Positions 42,046 through 49,638 of a stretch of 64,000 nt of DNA are shown here, in pieces. Made by a program: the position numbers and the translations under genes. The notes beneath the pieces are model-generated. The model had not been told where the DNA came from, did not search any database, and worked only from the letters and a program-made list of their open reading frames with translations. Numbering within the stretch: the first letter of the stretch is position 1; each line of letters begins with the position of its first letter. Origin of the DNA: DASUPK01 sp963736685 (lineage in GTDB: Bacteria > Actinomycetota > Thermoleophilia > Solirubrobacterales > 70-9); NCBI GenBank assembly GCA_963736685.1, contig CAVTPZ010000016.1, positions 95,061-159,060 on the forward strand, read 5' to 3'.

Positions 42046-43040
42046 TTGGCTCCCTCCCGGGCCAGGCGCTCCTCCTCCATCTGGGCGAGGTGCACCCGCT
42101 CGAGATAGAGACCGAAGCCGGCGGCTGGCATGGGCCGTCCGAAGCGGCCGACGAGGTCGTCGTAGCGGCCGCCCCCGCCCAGGATGTGGCCCAACGCGGG
42201 GTCGTAGATCTCGACGATCGCGCCCGTGTAGTAGCCGAGGTCGCGCAGCAGGCTGAGGTCGAGCTGGACGCGGCCCGCCACGCCCTTCTCGACCAGCAGG
42301 TCGTAGGTCTGCTGGAGGCGCTGCGCCGCCCGTTCGACGGCGGCTCCGCCGAGCTCGCGGGCCTCCTCGAGAACCTCCGCGCCGCCCCGCAAACCGGGGA
42401 GCCTCAGGAGCGTCTCCCGCCCGTGGGCGTCAAGGCCCTCGACTTCGTCGACGGCCATCTCGAGGCCGACGAGGTTGTGCTCCGCGAGCCGGTCGAGGAT
42501 TCGTGCGCGGTTCTCCCCCTCCACCCCGAGCTCGCTGAGGAGCTGGCGGAACAGGTCGGCGTCGCCGAGGCCGAGGACCGCCCGATTGAGGCCGACGGCG
42601 TCGAGCGACGCGGTCAGCACCTCGAGCACCTCCGCAGTTCCCTCTGGAGCCGGTGCGCCGAGCAGCTCGATCCCGGCATGGAGGAACTGGCGCACCTGCC
42701 CGCGCTGGGGGCGGACGACGCGGTAGGCGTTGCCGACGTAGGAGAAGCGGTGCGGCGGTGCGGCGTCCGCGAAGCGGGTCGCGACGAGCCGCGCGATCGG
42801 GATGGTCATGTCAGAGCGCAGGGCGAGCAGCTCGCCCCGCTCGTCGAAGAAACGGTAAGCGCCGACTCCGCTTCGGCCCTCTCCCCGCGAGAGCACCTCG
42901 TCGTACTCCAGCGTCGGCGTGGCCACCTGGCCGTAGCCGTAGCGCTCGAAGACGTCGATCAGAGTTGCCTGGAGCGCGCGGAGCTCGCGCATCTCGTCAG
43001 GCAGGATGTCCCGGGTGCCCGGGGGTATCGGGTGAATCAT
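42042..43040 (-). CDS. hisZ: ATP phosphoribosyltransferase regulatory subunit HisZ
   Basis: 332 residues, HisRS-like catalytic core without the anticodon domain. IPPGTRDILPDEMRELRALQ, VATPTLEYDEVLSRGEGR, FFDERGELLALRSDMTIPIA, RVVRPQRGQVRQFLHAGIEL, DLSLLRDLGYYTGAIVEIYD, GHILGGGGRYDDLVGRFGRP, MPAAGFGLYLERVHL. It lacks tRNA-binding parts and cannot be a true HisRS. It pairs with the short HisG to form the hetero-octamer that senses histidine. First gene of the his series; divergent from the small ABM-like pair. Confidence 0.95.
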   Translation of the reverse strand: MIHPIPPGTRDILPDEMRELRALQATLIDVFERYGYGQVATPTLEYDEVLSRGEGRSGVGAYRFFDERGELLALRSDMTIPIARLVATRFADAAPPHRFSYVGNAYRVVRPQRGQVRQFLHAGIELLGAPAPEGTAEVLEVLTASLDAVGLNRAVLGLGDADLFRQLLSELGVEGENRARILDRLAEHNLVGLEMAVDEVEGLDAHGRETLLRLPGLRGGAEVLEEARELGGAAVERAAQRLQQTYDLLVEKGVAGRVQLDLSLLRDLGYYTGAIVEIYDPALGHILGGGGRYDDLVGRFGRPMPAAGFGLYLERVHLAQMEEERLAREGAK

Positions 43041-43125
43041 CGCCCCATCATCGCTTTCTCGCCTTTAACAGGCTGCAAGGTTCGTCGGCATAGGATGGGC
43101 TGTCCCACCAACCGGAGGAGAGACC

Positions 43126-43404
43126 ATGGCGGTACTGGTGATCCAGGAGTTCGAAGCCACCCGCGACGAGTACGACAAGGTGACCGAGAAACTCGGCGAC
43201 GCAACGGCCGAGGGGGCGATTCTCCACGCCGGCTGCGATCTGGGCGGCGACAAGTGGAGGTCAGTCGATGTCTGGGAGTCCCCCGAGGCCTTCCAGAACT
43301 TCGTCCAGAACAAACTGATCCCCGCGATCGCCGAGGTGAACCCGGACGCTCCGCAGGCCGGAGAGCCCGAAATCCTCGAGATCTACGACCTGCAGCAGTC
43401 CTGA
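43126..43404 (+). CDS. Small dimeric alpha/beta-barrel-type protein (copy 1)
   Basis: 92 residues. The pattern MAVLVIQEFEATRDEYDKVT, EGAILHAGCDLGGDKWRSVD, VWESPEAFQNFVQNKLIPAI resembles ferredoxin-like dimeric alpha/beta barrels (ABM/EthD-like); WESPEAF is a frequent signature. Family members include monooxygenases and ligand-binding proteins; no activity can be named. GGAGGAGAG precedes the ATG. A second copy follows 37 bases downstream. Confidence 0.78.
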   Translation: MAVLVIQEFEATRDEYDKVTEKLGDATAEGAILHAGCDLGGDKWRSVDVWESPEAFQNFVQNKLIPAIAEVNPDAPQAGEPEILEIYDLQQS

Positions 43405-43441
43405 CCGACCACCCCCCACCTCGACTCAAGGAGAAGGAGAT

Positions 43442-43729
43442 ATGGCTGTCTTGATGGAGTTGGAGTTCAGCCCGCTCACCCCTGACCAGTACGACGCGAT
43501 GGATGCGGCGCTGGATGGGAGGGGAGATCCGCCCCCGGGGTTGATCGCTCACACGGCTCGGTTCGAAGGCGACACCTTCAAAGCGCTCGACATCTGGGAA
43601 TCCCCAGAGGCATTCGGTGCATTTGCCGAGTCGCGGCTTGCCCCGACGATCGCTGAGACGCTCGGCGATGACGCCCCCGGGCCGCCGGAGCCGAAGTTCA
43701 CCGAGCTTCACAACGCCTACGGCGTTTGA
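43442..43729 (+). CDS. Small dimeric alpha/beta-barrel-type protein (copy 2)
   Basis: 95 residues, paralogous to the preceding gene: MAVLMELEFSPLTPDQYDAM, GLIAHTARFEGDTFKALDIW, ESPEAFGAFAESRLAPTIAE. AAGGAGAAGGAG precedes the ATG. Similarity to copy 1 is moderate (MAVL start, D-x-WESPEAF block, acidic C-terminus), so the duplication is not recent. It ends 7 bases from the stop of the convergent murA gene. Function unknown. Confidence 0.78.
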   Translation: MAVLMELEFSPLTPDQYDAMDAALDGRGDPPPGLIAHTARFEGDTFKALDIWESPEAFGAFAESRLAPTIAETLGDDAPGPPEPKFTELHNAYGV

Positions 43730-43736
43730 GGCTGAG

Positions 43737-45038
43737 TTAGGCCGGCACGCGCTCTGAGGCGACCCGCTCGATGCGGGCGCCCAGATCGCGGAGCCGCACG
43801 TCGATGCGCTCGTAGCCCCGGTCGATCTGGGCGACGTTTCCGATTTCCGACGCGCCCTGGGCGGCCAGCGCAGCGATGAGCATCGCCATGCCGGCGCGGA
43901 TGTCCGGGCTCTCCAGCCGGGCGCCATGAAGACGGCTCGGACCGCTGACGATCGCCCTGTGGGGATCGCACAGCGTGATCCGAGCGCCCATCGCGACGAG
44001 CTTGTCGACGAAGAACAGCCGGTTCTCGAACATCTTCTCGAAGATCAGAATCGTCCCATCGGCCTGCGTCGCCAACGCCAGGGCGATCGAGGTCAGGTCG
44101 GCGGGGAACGCGGGCCAGGGGCCGTCGTCGATCTTGGGGATCGCATCGCCCTGGTCGTCGCGGATGGTCAGCTTCTGCTCGGGCGGGACGAGCAGGTCGT
44201 TCCCCTCGATCATGGTCTGCAGGCCGATCCGGCGGAAGTGGCGGCGAATCCCCTCGAGATCCTGCGGAACGACGTCGCGGATCCGCAGCTCGCCGCTCGT
44301 CGCGGCGGCCAGCGCCATGAAGCTGGCGATCTCGATGTGGTCGGGTGAGACGTCGTGCTCCGCTCCACTCAGCTTCTTCTGCCCGTGCACGGTCATCACG
44401 TTCGAGCCGATTTGGTCGACCTGTGCGCCCATCTTGCAGAGCAGCCGAGCGAGGTCCTGGACGTGTGGCTCGGAGGCTGCGTTCTCGATCGTCGTCGGCC
44501 CGGGTGTGAGCGCCGCGGCGAGCAGTGCGTTCTCGGTTCCCATGACCGATGGCTCGTCCATGAAGATTCGCTGCGGGGCGAGGCCGCCAGGTGGGGCCGA
44601 GATCTCGATCCACACGTCGCCGTCGACCTTGCCCCCGAGGTCCCTGAAGGCGTCCAGGTGCGCGTCCAGGCGGCGGCGCCCGATGGTGTCTCCGCCGGGC
44701 GGCGGCATCTTCACCTCGCCGAAGCGCGCCAGCAGCGGCCCTGCGACCAGGAAGGAGGCGCGAATCCGGTTGGAGAGCTCCTCATCGACCTCGGTGCCGG
44801 CGATCGTGTCCGCCTGCAGCGTGACCTCGTTCTCGCCGGTCCAGGCCACCTTCACTCCGAGGCGCTCCAGCAAGCCGAGCATTGACTCGACGTCGCGGAT
44901 CCGCGGGACGTTGCGGACCAGGAGCTCCTCCTCGGTCAGCAGGCAGGCGGCGAGAATAGGAAGCGCGGCGTTCTTGTTGCCCGCCGGAATGATCTCTCCA
45001 GAGAGCGGAACGCCACCCTGAATGATGAATTTCTCCAT
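43737..45038 (-). CDS. murA: UDP-N-acetylglucosamine 1-carboxyvinyltransferase with Asp at the active-site Cys position
   Basis: 433 residues, normal length. IIQGGVPLSGEIIPAGNKNA (Lys-Asn of the substrate site), ALPILAACLLTEEELLVRNV, LSNRIRASFLVAGPLLARFG, and the catalytic loop MPPPGGDTIGRRRLDAHLDA. E. coli has Cys115 in GGCAIGARP; here D117 stands in that place, as in mycobacteria. Further RIFMDEPSVMGTENALLAAA and MFENRLFFVDKLVAMGARIT. It transfers enolpyruvate from PEP in the first step of peptidoglycan synthesis. The Asp form is known to be insensitive to fosfomycin, so intrinsic resistance is expected. Confidence 0.97.
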   Translation of the reverse strand: MEKFIIQGGVPLSGEIIPAGNKNAALPILAACLLTEEELLVRNVPRIRDVESMLGLLERLGVKVAWTGENEVTLQADTIAGTEVDEELSNRIRASFLVAGPLLARFGEVKMPPPGGDTIGRRRLDAHLDAFRDLGGKVDGDVWIEISAPPGGLAPQRIFMDEPSVMGTENALLAAALTPGPTTIENAASEPHVQDLARLLCKMGAQVDQIGSNVMTVHGQKKLSGAEHDVSPDHIEIASFMALAAATSGELRIRDVVPQDLEGIRRHFRRIGLQTMIEGNDLLVPPEQKLTIRDDQGDAIPKIDDGPWPAFPADLTSIALALATQADGTILIFEKMFENRLFFVDKLVAMGARITLCDPHRAIVSGPSRLHGARLESPDIRAGMAMLIAALAAQGASEIGNVAQIDRGYERIDVRLRDLGARIERVASERVPA

Positions 45039-45061
45039 GGGCGCCTAGAGTAGCCAGCCGC

Positions 45062-45622
45062 ATGGCGGTTCTCTCAAGAGACGATGCATGGGAGCTCGTC
45101 ACCGAGTGGATCGACTCGGAATCGCTCCGAAAGCACCTGCTCGGAGTCGAGGCGGCGATGCGCGCTTACGCCCGCAAATGGGATGAGGACGAGGAGCTCT
45201 ACGCGGTCACAGGCCTGGTCCACGACCTCGACTACGAGCGCTACCCGGACCTCGACACCGGCCACCCCCGTTACGCGATCAAGGAGCTCGAGAAGCGTGG
45301 CTATCCGCAGGAGGTGATCGACGCCGTCGCTGGCCACGCCGATTTCATGGGAGTCCCACGGGAGACGCGGATGGCGAAGACGCTGTACGCCGTCGATGAG
45401 CTCTCGGGGTTCGTCGCGGCCTGCGCGCTCGTCCGGCCCACCGGCATCGAGGGCATGAAGCCCAAGTCCGTGAAGAAGAAGCTGAAGCAGCCCTCGTTTG
45501 CGGCCGCCGTCAACCGCGACGAGGTGCAGAGGGGGATCGACGAGCTCGGCGTGGATCAGGACGAGCACATCGCCCTGATCATCGAGGCGCTCACGGAGCG
45601 CTCCGATGAGCTGGGGCTGTGA
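45062..45622 (+). CDS. HD-domain hydrolase-like protein
   Basis: 186 residues. HD metal residues: LRKHLLGVEAAMRAYARKWD (first His), YAVTGLVHDLDYERYPDLDT (His-Asp), DAVAGHADFMGVPRET (His) and YAVDELSGFVAACALVRPTG (late Asp). The set is that of HDIG-type phosphohydrolases. Substrate unknown; nucleotide or phospho-sugar are possible. The stop overlaps the GTG of the next gene (GTGA). Divergent from murA with 23 bases between. Confidence 0.87.
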   Translation: MAVLSRDDAWELVTEWIDSESLRKHLLGVEAAMRAYARKWDEDEELYAVTGLVHDLDYERYPDLDTGHPRYAIKELEKRGYPQEVIDAVAGHADFMGVPRETRMAKTLYAVDELSGFVAACALVRPTGIEGMKPKSVKKKLKQPSFAAAVNRDEVQRGIDELGVDQDEHIALIIEALTERSDELGL

Positions 45623-46674
45623 GCCGCTGGCTCAAGATCACGCTCGGCGTGATCGGCGGGCTGATCGTCCTGCTGCTTCTGAACGCCCTCGTCGTCTCAA
45701 ATGAGACGAAGAGCGCCTATATCCGAGACGACGGCGCGCGCCTCATCGACACCTCCGCCGGGACGCTCCAGGTGCTCGATCAGGGCAACCCGCAGGGATC
45801 GCCCATCGTGCTCCTGCACTGCGCGACCTGCTCCATGGATTGGTGGGACAACCTCGCGCCGCTGCTCGAGGCCGATCACCGCGTGATCCGCATCGACCTG
45901 CTCGGTATGGGCGGCTCGGACAAGCCGGGCTCCGGCTACTCGATCGATGATCAGGCGGGCGCCGTCGCGGAGGCGCTCGCGAAGCTGCACGTCGTCGGCG
46001 CCACCGTGGTCGGGCATTCGCTCGGCGGCAGCGTCGCCGTCAACCTGGCCGAGCAGAGCCCCCAGATCGCCACGCGGCTTGTGATCATCGATCAGTCTGC
46101 GCAAGACGGCTTCGAGCACGAGTCCCTCGCGGAGCACATGGTCACCTGGCCCGTGATCGGGCAGGCGATCAGCCGCCTGGTGCAGCTAGCCCCGGCGTCC
46201 AAGGTGCGCGACGAGTACGACCAGGCGTTTGCTCCCGGCTTCAACATTTCGAGCGGCTTCGACAACCCCGACCAGCCGGTCGACGACCTGCGGGCGATGA
46301 CCTACTCTGCCGTCAAGGACACCATCAACGCAGAGCAGGACTACGTCGATCAGAGCCCGCTCGACCAGCGGCTGACGGCCTTGGGTGTGCCGGTTCTGGT
46401 CCTCTTCGGCGCGGAGGACCAGATCTACGATGCGCAGGCGGCGATCGCCCGCTATGCGGCCAACGTTCCCGGCGCCCAGACGCACCTGATTCCCGGCGCC
46501 GGCCACTCGCCCAACGTGGAGAGGCCACATCTCGTGGCTCCCCTGATCCTGGCGTTCGCGAAGCCGCCGCCCGCGCCGAAGGCGACGAAGAAGAAGCACC
46601 CTTCGGCATCAGGTCGCGCCGACAAGCGGCCGCCCAACGCAAGTCGCGGCGGCGAGGCCGCCGCTCCGAAATAG
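45619..46674 (+). CDS. Alpha/beta hydrolase, membrane-anchored
   Basis: 351 residues. An N-terminal membrane segment (LGVIGGLIVLLLLNALVVSN) is followed by an alpha/beta hydrolase fold: IVLLHCATCSMDWWDNLAPL, VIRIDLLGMGGSDKPGSGYS, VVGHSLGGSVAVNLAEQSPQ (nucleophile Ser), LVLFGAEDQIYDAQAAIARY (Asp) and HLIPGAGHSPNVERPHL (His). The last 35 residues are Pro/Lys/Ser-rich and probably disordered. It is likely anchored facing outwards; ester or amide substrate unknown. It is coupled to the HD gene by a 4-base overlap. The hairpin of the candidate small RNA just downstream could also end this transcript. Confidence 0.87.
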   Translation: MSRWLKITLGVIGGLIVLLLLNALVVSNETKSAYIRDDGARLIDTSAGTLQVLDQGNPQGSPIVLLHCATCSMDWWDNLAPLLEADHRVIRIDLLGMGGSDKPGSGYSIDDQAGAVAEALAKLHVVGATVVGHSLGGSVAVNLAEQSPQIATRLVIIDQSAQDGFEHESLAEHMVTWPVIGQAISRLVQLAPASKVRDEYDQAFAPGFNISSGFDNPDQPVDDLRAMTYSAVKDTINAEQDYVDQSPLDQRLTALGVPVLVLFGAEDQIYDAQAAIARYAANVPGAQTHLIPGAGHSPNVERPHLVAPLILAFAKPPPAPKATKKKHPSASGRADKRPPNASRGGEAAAPK

Positions 46675-46694
46675 GGCGGCCTGGTCGGCGCTAG

Positions 46695-46755
46695 ATAGCG
46701 AGAAGGCCCGGTTGCCCGGGCCTTCCCTAAGAACAAGGTTTCCCTTGTTCCAGTG
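46695..46755 (-). ncRNA. Candidate small RNA A, with two stem-loops
   Basis: On the minus strand a promoter-like pair (46762-46789, listed separately) would start a transcript near 46755. It contains the perfect 8-pair hairpin GAACAAGG/CCTTGTTC (46731-46750) and then the GC-rich hairpin AAGGCCCGG/CCGGGCCTT (46703-46724) followed by CTCGCT, a terminator-like end with a weak U-tract. No start codon with a reasonable reading frame is seen. The architecture repeats at 48.03-48.15 kb on the same strand. It may instead be only a bidirectional terminator. Confidence 0.5.
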
Positions 46756-46761
46756 GTCAGC

Positions 46762-46789
46762 ACTCTAGCCCTCGCAACAGCGAAGTCAA
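46762..46789 (-). promoter_or_regulatory. Promoter of candidate small RNA A
   Basis: TTGACT (46784-46789), 16-base spacer, TAGAGT (46762-46767) on the minus strand. The spacer and flanks GCTGTTGC...GGCTAGAGTGCT match those of the second copy closely. A CCGCA-GAA-TGCGG hairpin lies further upstream. Confidence 0.55.
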
Positions 46790-46880
46790 GAAAATGTCAA
46801 CGGGCGTTTCCGCATTCTGCGGAGTTTCGACCCAGTTCAGGAACGCCACTTTGGACGGAAAGCGACCGTCGAGGCGTCCG

Positions 46881-47351
46881 TCATGCCGCGTCATCGCCGG
46901 TTCCCGATCCTGGGCTGAGCTCCTCGGCCAGTCCGATGATGATGCCCTCAGGGCCACGCACGAAGCAGACCCGGTAGATGTCCTCGTACTGAGCGATCTG
47001 GTCGAGGAGCTCGGCACCGTGGTTGCGCAGGCGGGCAACGACGTCGTCGATGTCGTCGACGGTGAACATGATGCGGCGTATGCCCAGCGTGTTCGCCGGG
47101 GCATTTTCCGGCTCGGCTCTGACCGCCGGCGGCGTGTGGAAGCTCGACAGCTCAACCCGGCCGTGGCCGTCTGGGGTCCGCATCATGGCGATGTCGGCAC
47201 GGACGTCATCGAGCCCAATGGCGCGGCCCGCCCAGTCGCCCTCGACGGTCGTCTCCCCTTCCAGCTCCATGCCGAGTTCGGCGAAGAACGCTTTGGCTGC
47301 CTCGAGGTCCTCGACCACGATGAGAGTGTTGTCCATTCGCTTGAGAGTCAT
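46881..47351 (-). CDS. VOC-family (glyoxalase-like) protein
   Basis: 156 residues with the paired beta-alpha-beta modules of the vicinal-oxygen-chelate fold: MDNTLIVVEDLEAAKAFFAE, GHGRVELSSFHTPPAVRAEP (Glu ligand), IRRIMFTVDDIDDVVARLRN, HGAELLDQIAQYEDIYRVCF and VRGPEGIIIGLAEEL (Glu). It is of the type annotated as lactoylglutathione lyase-like or bleomycin-resistance-like, but the substrate is unknown. An ATG five codons in (47336) is an alternative start. Confidence 0.88.
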   Translation of the reverse strand: MTLKRMDNTLIVVEDLEAAKAFFAELGMELEGETTVEGDWAGRAIGLDDVRADIAMMRTPDGHGRVELSSFHTPPAVRAEPENAPANTLGIRRIMFTVDDIDDVVARLRNHGAELLDQIAQYEDIYRVCFVRGPEGIIIGLAEELSPGSGTGDDAA

Positions 47352-47493
47352 CAGTTCGTCCTGCCTCCTGTGCCTACCTCGGACCGGGACGAATTGGTCG
47401 CCTATATGACGAGTAAAGCGCCCCGGGGCGGTGGGCGGCAGCCGGCCCGCTTTGGACGAGAGGCGACGGAGTTGACCACGCCATACTCGAAGC

Positions 47494-47979
47494 GTGCCGG
47501 AGCTGGCGACGATCGGGGTCTACGGCTTTGACCGCGACAGCTTTCTCGCCGCGTTGGACGCGGCTCGCGTTCGCCGGCTGCTCGATGTCCGCCAGCGACG
47601 CGGGGTTCGCGGGCCTGAGTACGCCTGGGCGAACTCTCTGCGATTGCAGAAGGCCCTCGCCGAGGCCGGGATCGCCTATGAGCACCGACGGGAGCTGGCG
47701 CCGACGACGGAGTTGCGCCAGCTTCAGTACCGCGAGGACGACCGTCTCGGAGTAGGCAAGCGCTCCCGCTCGGAACTCGCCCCGGAATACGCTCGGCGCT
47801 ATCGCGAAGAGATACTCGACCACGTCGATCTGACGCCAGTCGCGGAATCGCTGTCGGAAGATGGCGTTACGGCTCTGCTCTGCGTCGAGCGTGACCCCGA
47901 GGCCTGTCATCGGTCATTGATCGCCGAGCGCCTGGCGATACGACACGGAGTGACGGTTTCGCACATCCGCCCGGATTGA
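47494..47979 (+). CDS. DUF488 family protein
   Basis: 161 residues. IGVYGFDRDSFLAALDAARV, RRLLDVRQRRGVRGPEYAWA, GIAYEHRRELAPTTELRQLQ, and the C-terminal signature ALLCVERDPEACHRSLIAER. This Cys/His motif defines DUF488. The family's biochemical role is not settled. Start is taken as the GTG at 47494. It stands alone between the VOC gene and candidate RNA B. Confidence 0.85.
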   Translation: MPELATIGVYGFDRDSFLAALDAARVRRLLDVRQRRGVRGPEYAWANSLRLQKALAEAGIAYEHRRELAPTTELRQLQYREDDRLGVGKRSRSELAPEYARRYREEILDHVDLTPVAESLSEDGVTALLCVERDPEACHRSLIAERLAIRHGVTVSHIRPD

Positions 47980-48034
47980 TGCGGCCGCAGCGATCTCGGA
48001 CGAGAAGGACAGTCCCCTCCCTGCGACCACCCAA

Positions 48035-48115
48035 GAGCGAAACGGCCCGGTTTCCCGGGCCGTCTCTGTTTGAACTGACCTGACTGGCCTTGCGGCCAAC
48101 CCGTCTTGCTCAAGT
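48035..48115 (-). ncRNA. Candidate small RNA B, paralogous to RNA A
   Basis: The predicted minus-strand transcript from about 48115 has a stem TGGCC-GCAA-GGCCA with a GNRA tetraloop (48085-48098) and ends in the hairpin ACGGCCCGG/CCGGGCCGT (48042-48063) followed by TTTCGCTCTT, a plausible intrinsic terminator. The core CGGCCCGG/CCGGGCC and the promoter region are shared with RNA A, 1.36 kb away on the same strand; the RNA bodies differ. Confidence 0.55.
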
Positions 48116-48121
48116 GCGAGC

Positions 48122-48149
48122 ACCCTAGCGTCTGCAACAGGCACGTCAA
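48122..48149 (-). promoter_or_regulatory. Promoter of candidate small RNA B
   Basis: TTGACG (48144-48149), 16-base spacer, TAGGGT (48122-48127) on the minus strand. The sequence around the -10 (TGTTGC..ACGCTAGGGTGCT) matches RNA A. Upstream, AAAACGCG/CGCGTTTT forms an 8-pair hairpin that may end the upstream zinc-protein transcript. Confidence 0.58.
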
Positions 48150-48228
48150 TGGGGTGAAAACGCGAGATCCCGCGTTTTGCGGCGTTCGGCGAATTCGACC
48201 GTCTCCCGGATCGCCGCAAGAACCGCGT

Positions 48229-48558
48229 TCACTGCCACCGGCCACCCGCCTTCGCCCACGTAGTCATGTGGTCGACCGAGCAGAAGCCGTCGGCGATCCG
48301 GTGCTCTCCGCGGTGGCGCACCAGCAGCACGTGGATGTCGGTGAGCTCGGCGTCGCAGTGTGAGCAGCGGGTGGCGGCCTCGTCCAGCCCCGGCGGCTCG
48401 GTCAGCGCGCCGGCCTCCCAGTGCGCCCCCTGGATCGACCACGGGATCAGATGCTCGAGCCGGCAGAAGACGGCGCGACGCTCGCCCGCGGGTTCGTACG
48501 CCCGGAAGCCGTCGCCGGGCTCCACCTCCGCTCCGCACCAGGTGCAGCTCTCGCTCAT
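48229..48558 (-). CDS. Small protein with two CxxC..CxxxH zinc-binding repeats
   Basis: 109 residues made of two similar halves: CTWCGAEVEPGDGFRAYEPA ... VFCRLEHLIPW and CSHCDAELTDIHVLLVRHRG ... GFCSVDHMTTWA. Each has C-x2-C and then C-x3-H about 22-27 residues later, so two treble-clef-like zinc sites are likely. The repeat suggests an internal duplication. No catalytic domain is seen; a protein-protein or nucleic-acid contact role is possible. It is divergent from the 48580 gene, 21 bases apart, so the promoters must overlap. Confidence 0.75.
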   Translation of the reverse strand: MSESCTWCGAEVEPGDGFRAYEPAGERRAVFCRLEHLIPWSIQGAHWEAGALTEPPGLDEAATRCSHCDAELTDIHVLLVRHRGEHRIADGFCSVDHMTTWAKAGGRWQ

Positions 48559-48579
48559 CTACGGATAGCCTCGCATCCG

Positions 48580-49638
48580 ATGGCCGACGTGTGCATAGTC
48601 GTGCTCGAGGGCGACCAGACGGGGCAGGAGCTGCTCGAACAGGCGCTGCGCGTCCTGGCGCCGGATGTGATCGGGCTGGAGATCGAGCTCGACCGCTTCG
48701 ATCTCTCCCTCGAGAGCAGGCGCCGCACCCGGAACGAGGTCTGCACGCAGGCCGCCACCGCCATGGCCGAGGCCGGCTTCGGGATCAAGGCGGCGACCGT
48801 CACACCCGAGGGCGCCGACGACGTCGGCAGTCCCAACCGCCTGATCCGCGAGGCGATCGACGGCAAGGTGATCGTCCGGACCGGCCGCCGGATCCCTGGC
48901 GTCAGCCCCCTCGCCGGGATCCACCATCCGATCTCAGTGGTCCGGATGGCCGTCGAGGACGCCTACGGCGCCGAGGAGTCCAGGCGCCCGGAGGACGCCG
49001 ACGAGGTCGCCCAGCGCACCGAGGTGATCCACCGCTCCAACTGCCGCGCCGTCGCCGAGTACGCCTTCCTGACCGCCGAGGAGATCCGCGGCCGTGTCTT
49101 CGGCGGGCCGAAATGGACGGTCAGCCCCGTCTACGAAGGGATGCTGAAGGAGGAGATGGATGCAGCGGCGGAGCGCCATCCCGAGGTGGGCTACGAGCCG
49201 TTGCTGATCGACGCGACCTACGCCGGCCTGCTCACGGGCCGCGCCGATGCGCCGCTCGTCATCCCCAGCCTGAACCGCGACGGCGACCTGCTCTCCGACT
49301 TCGTCCTCCCTCTCTTCGGATCGATCGCCGGCGCCGAGTCGGTGCTGCTCGCCCTCGACCCCGATCTCCGGGTGCGAGTGGCGATGAGCGAGGCTCCGCA
49401 TGGGACGGCGCCGGCCCTGGAGGGCAAGGACATCGCCAATCCCATGGGCATGATCCTCGCCGCGGCGGCGGTCCTCCACTACGCCGGCGTCGCCGGAATC
49501 GAGGAGGCCGGCCGGGCCTCGCGGTCCGTCTACGACGCCGTGCTGGACACCGCGGCCGCCGGGATCCGCACCCCGGACCTGAAGGGCCATGCGAGCACCA
49601 CTGAGTTCACGGATGCAGTGATCGACCGGCTCAGATGA
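48580..49638 (+). CDS. Isocitrate/isopropylmalate dehydrogenase family protein
   Basis: 352 residues from the ATG at 48580. CIVVLEGDQTGQELLEQALR, LIREAIDGKVIVRTGRRIPG (substrate Arg), GIHHPISVVRMAVEDAYGAE, EYAFLTAEEIRGRVFGGPKW, GYEPLLIDATYAGLL (Asp), NRDGDLLSDFVLPLFGSIAG (metal Asp pair) and SEAPHGTAPALEGKDIANPM, GMILAAAAVLHYAG. It probably decarboxylates a hydroxy-dicarboxylate with NAD(P). The N-terminus lacks the usual GDGIGPE and shows EGDQTGQE instead, so I do not assign leuB or icd. Confidence 0.9.
   Translation: MADVCIVVLEGDQTGQELLEQALRVLAPDVIGLEIELDRFDLSLESRRRTRNEVCTQAATAMAEAGFGIKAATVTPEGADDVGSPNRLIREAIDGKVIVRTGRRIPGVSPLAGIHHPISVVRMAVEDAYGAEESRRPEDADEVAQRTEVIHRSNCRAVAEYAFLTAEEIRGRVFGGPKWTVSPVYEGMLKEEMDAAAERHPEVGYEPLLIDATYAGLLTGRADAPLVIPSLNRDGDLLSDFVLPLFGSIAGAESVLLALDPDLRVRVAMSEAPHGTAPALEGKDIANPMGMILAAAAVLHYAGVAGIEEAGRASRSVYDAVLDTAAAGIRTPDLKGHASTTEFTDAVIDRLR

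Noticed and set aside
42042..43040. This gene as histidyl-tRNA synthetase
   Set aside because: The anticodon-binding domain is missing and it is fused in order to a short HisG, so HisZ is the better call.
46695..48149. Repeated element as integron attC sites or ends of a mobile cassette
   Set aside because: The shared parts are promoter-like boxes and terminator-like hairpins in the same orientation; no integrase and no core-site GTTRRRY pattern was seen.
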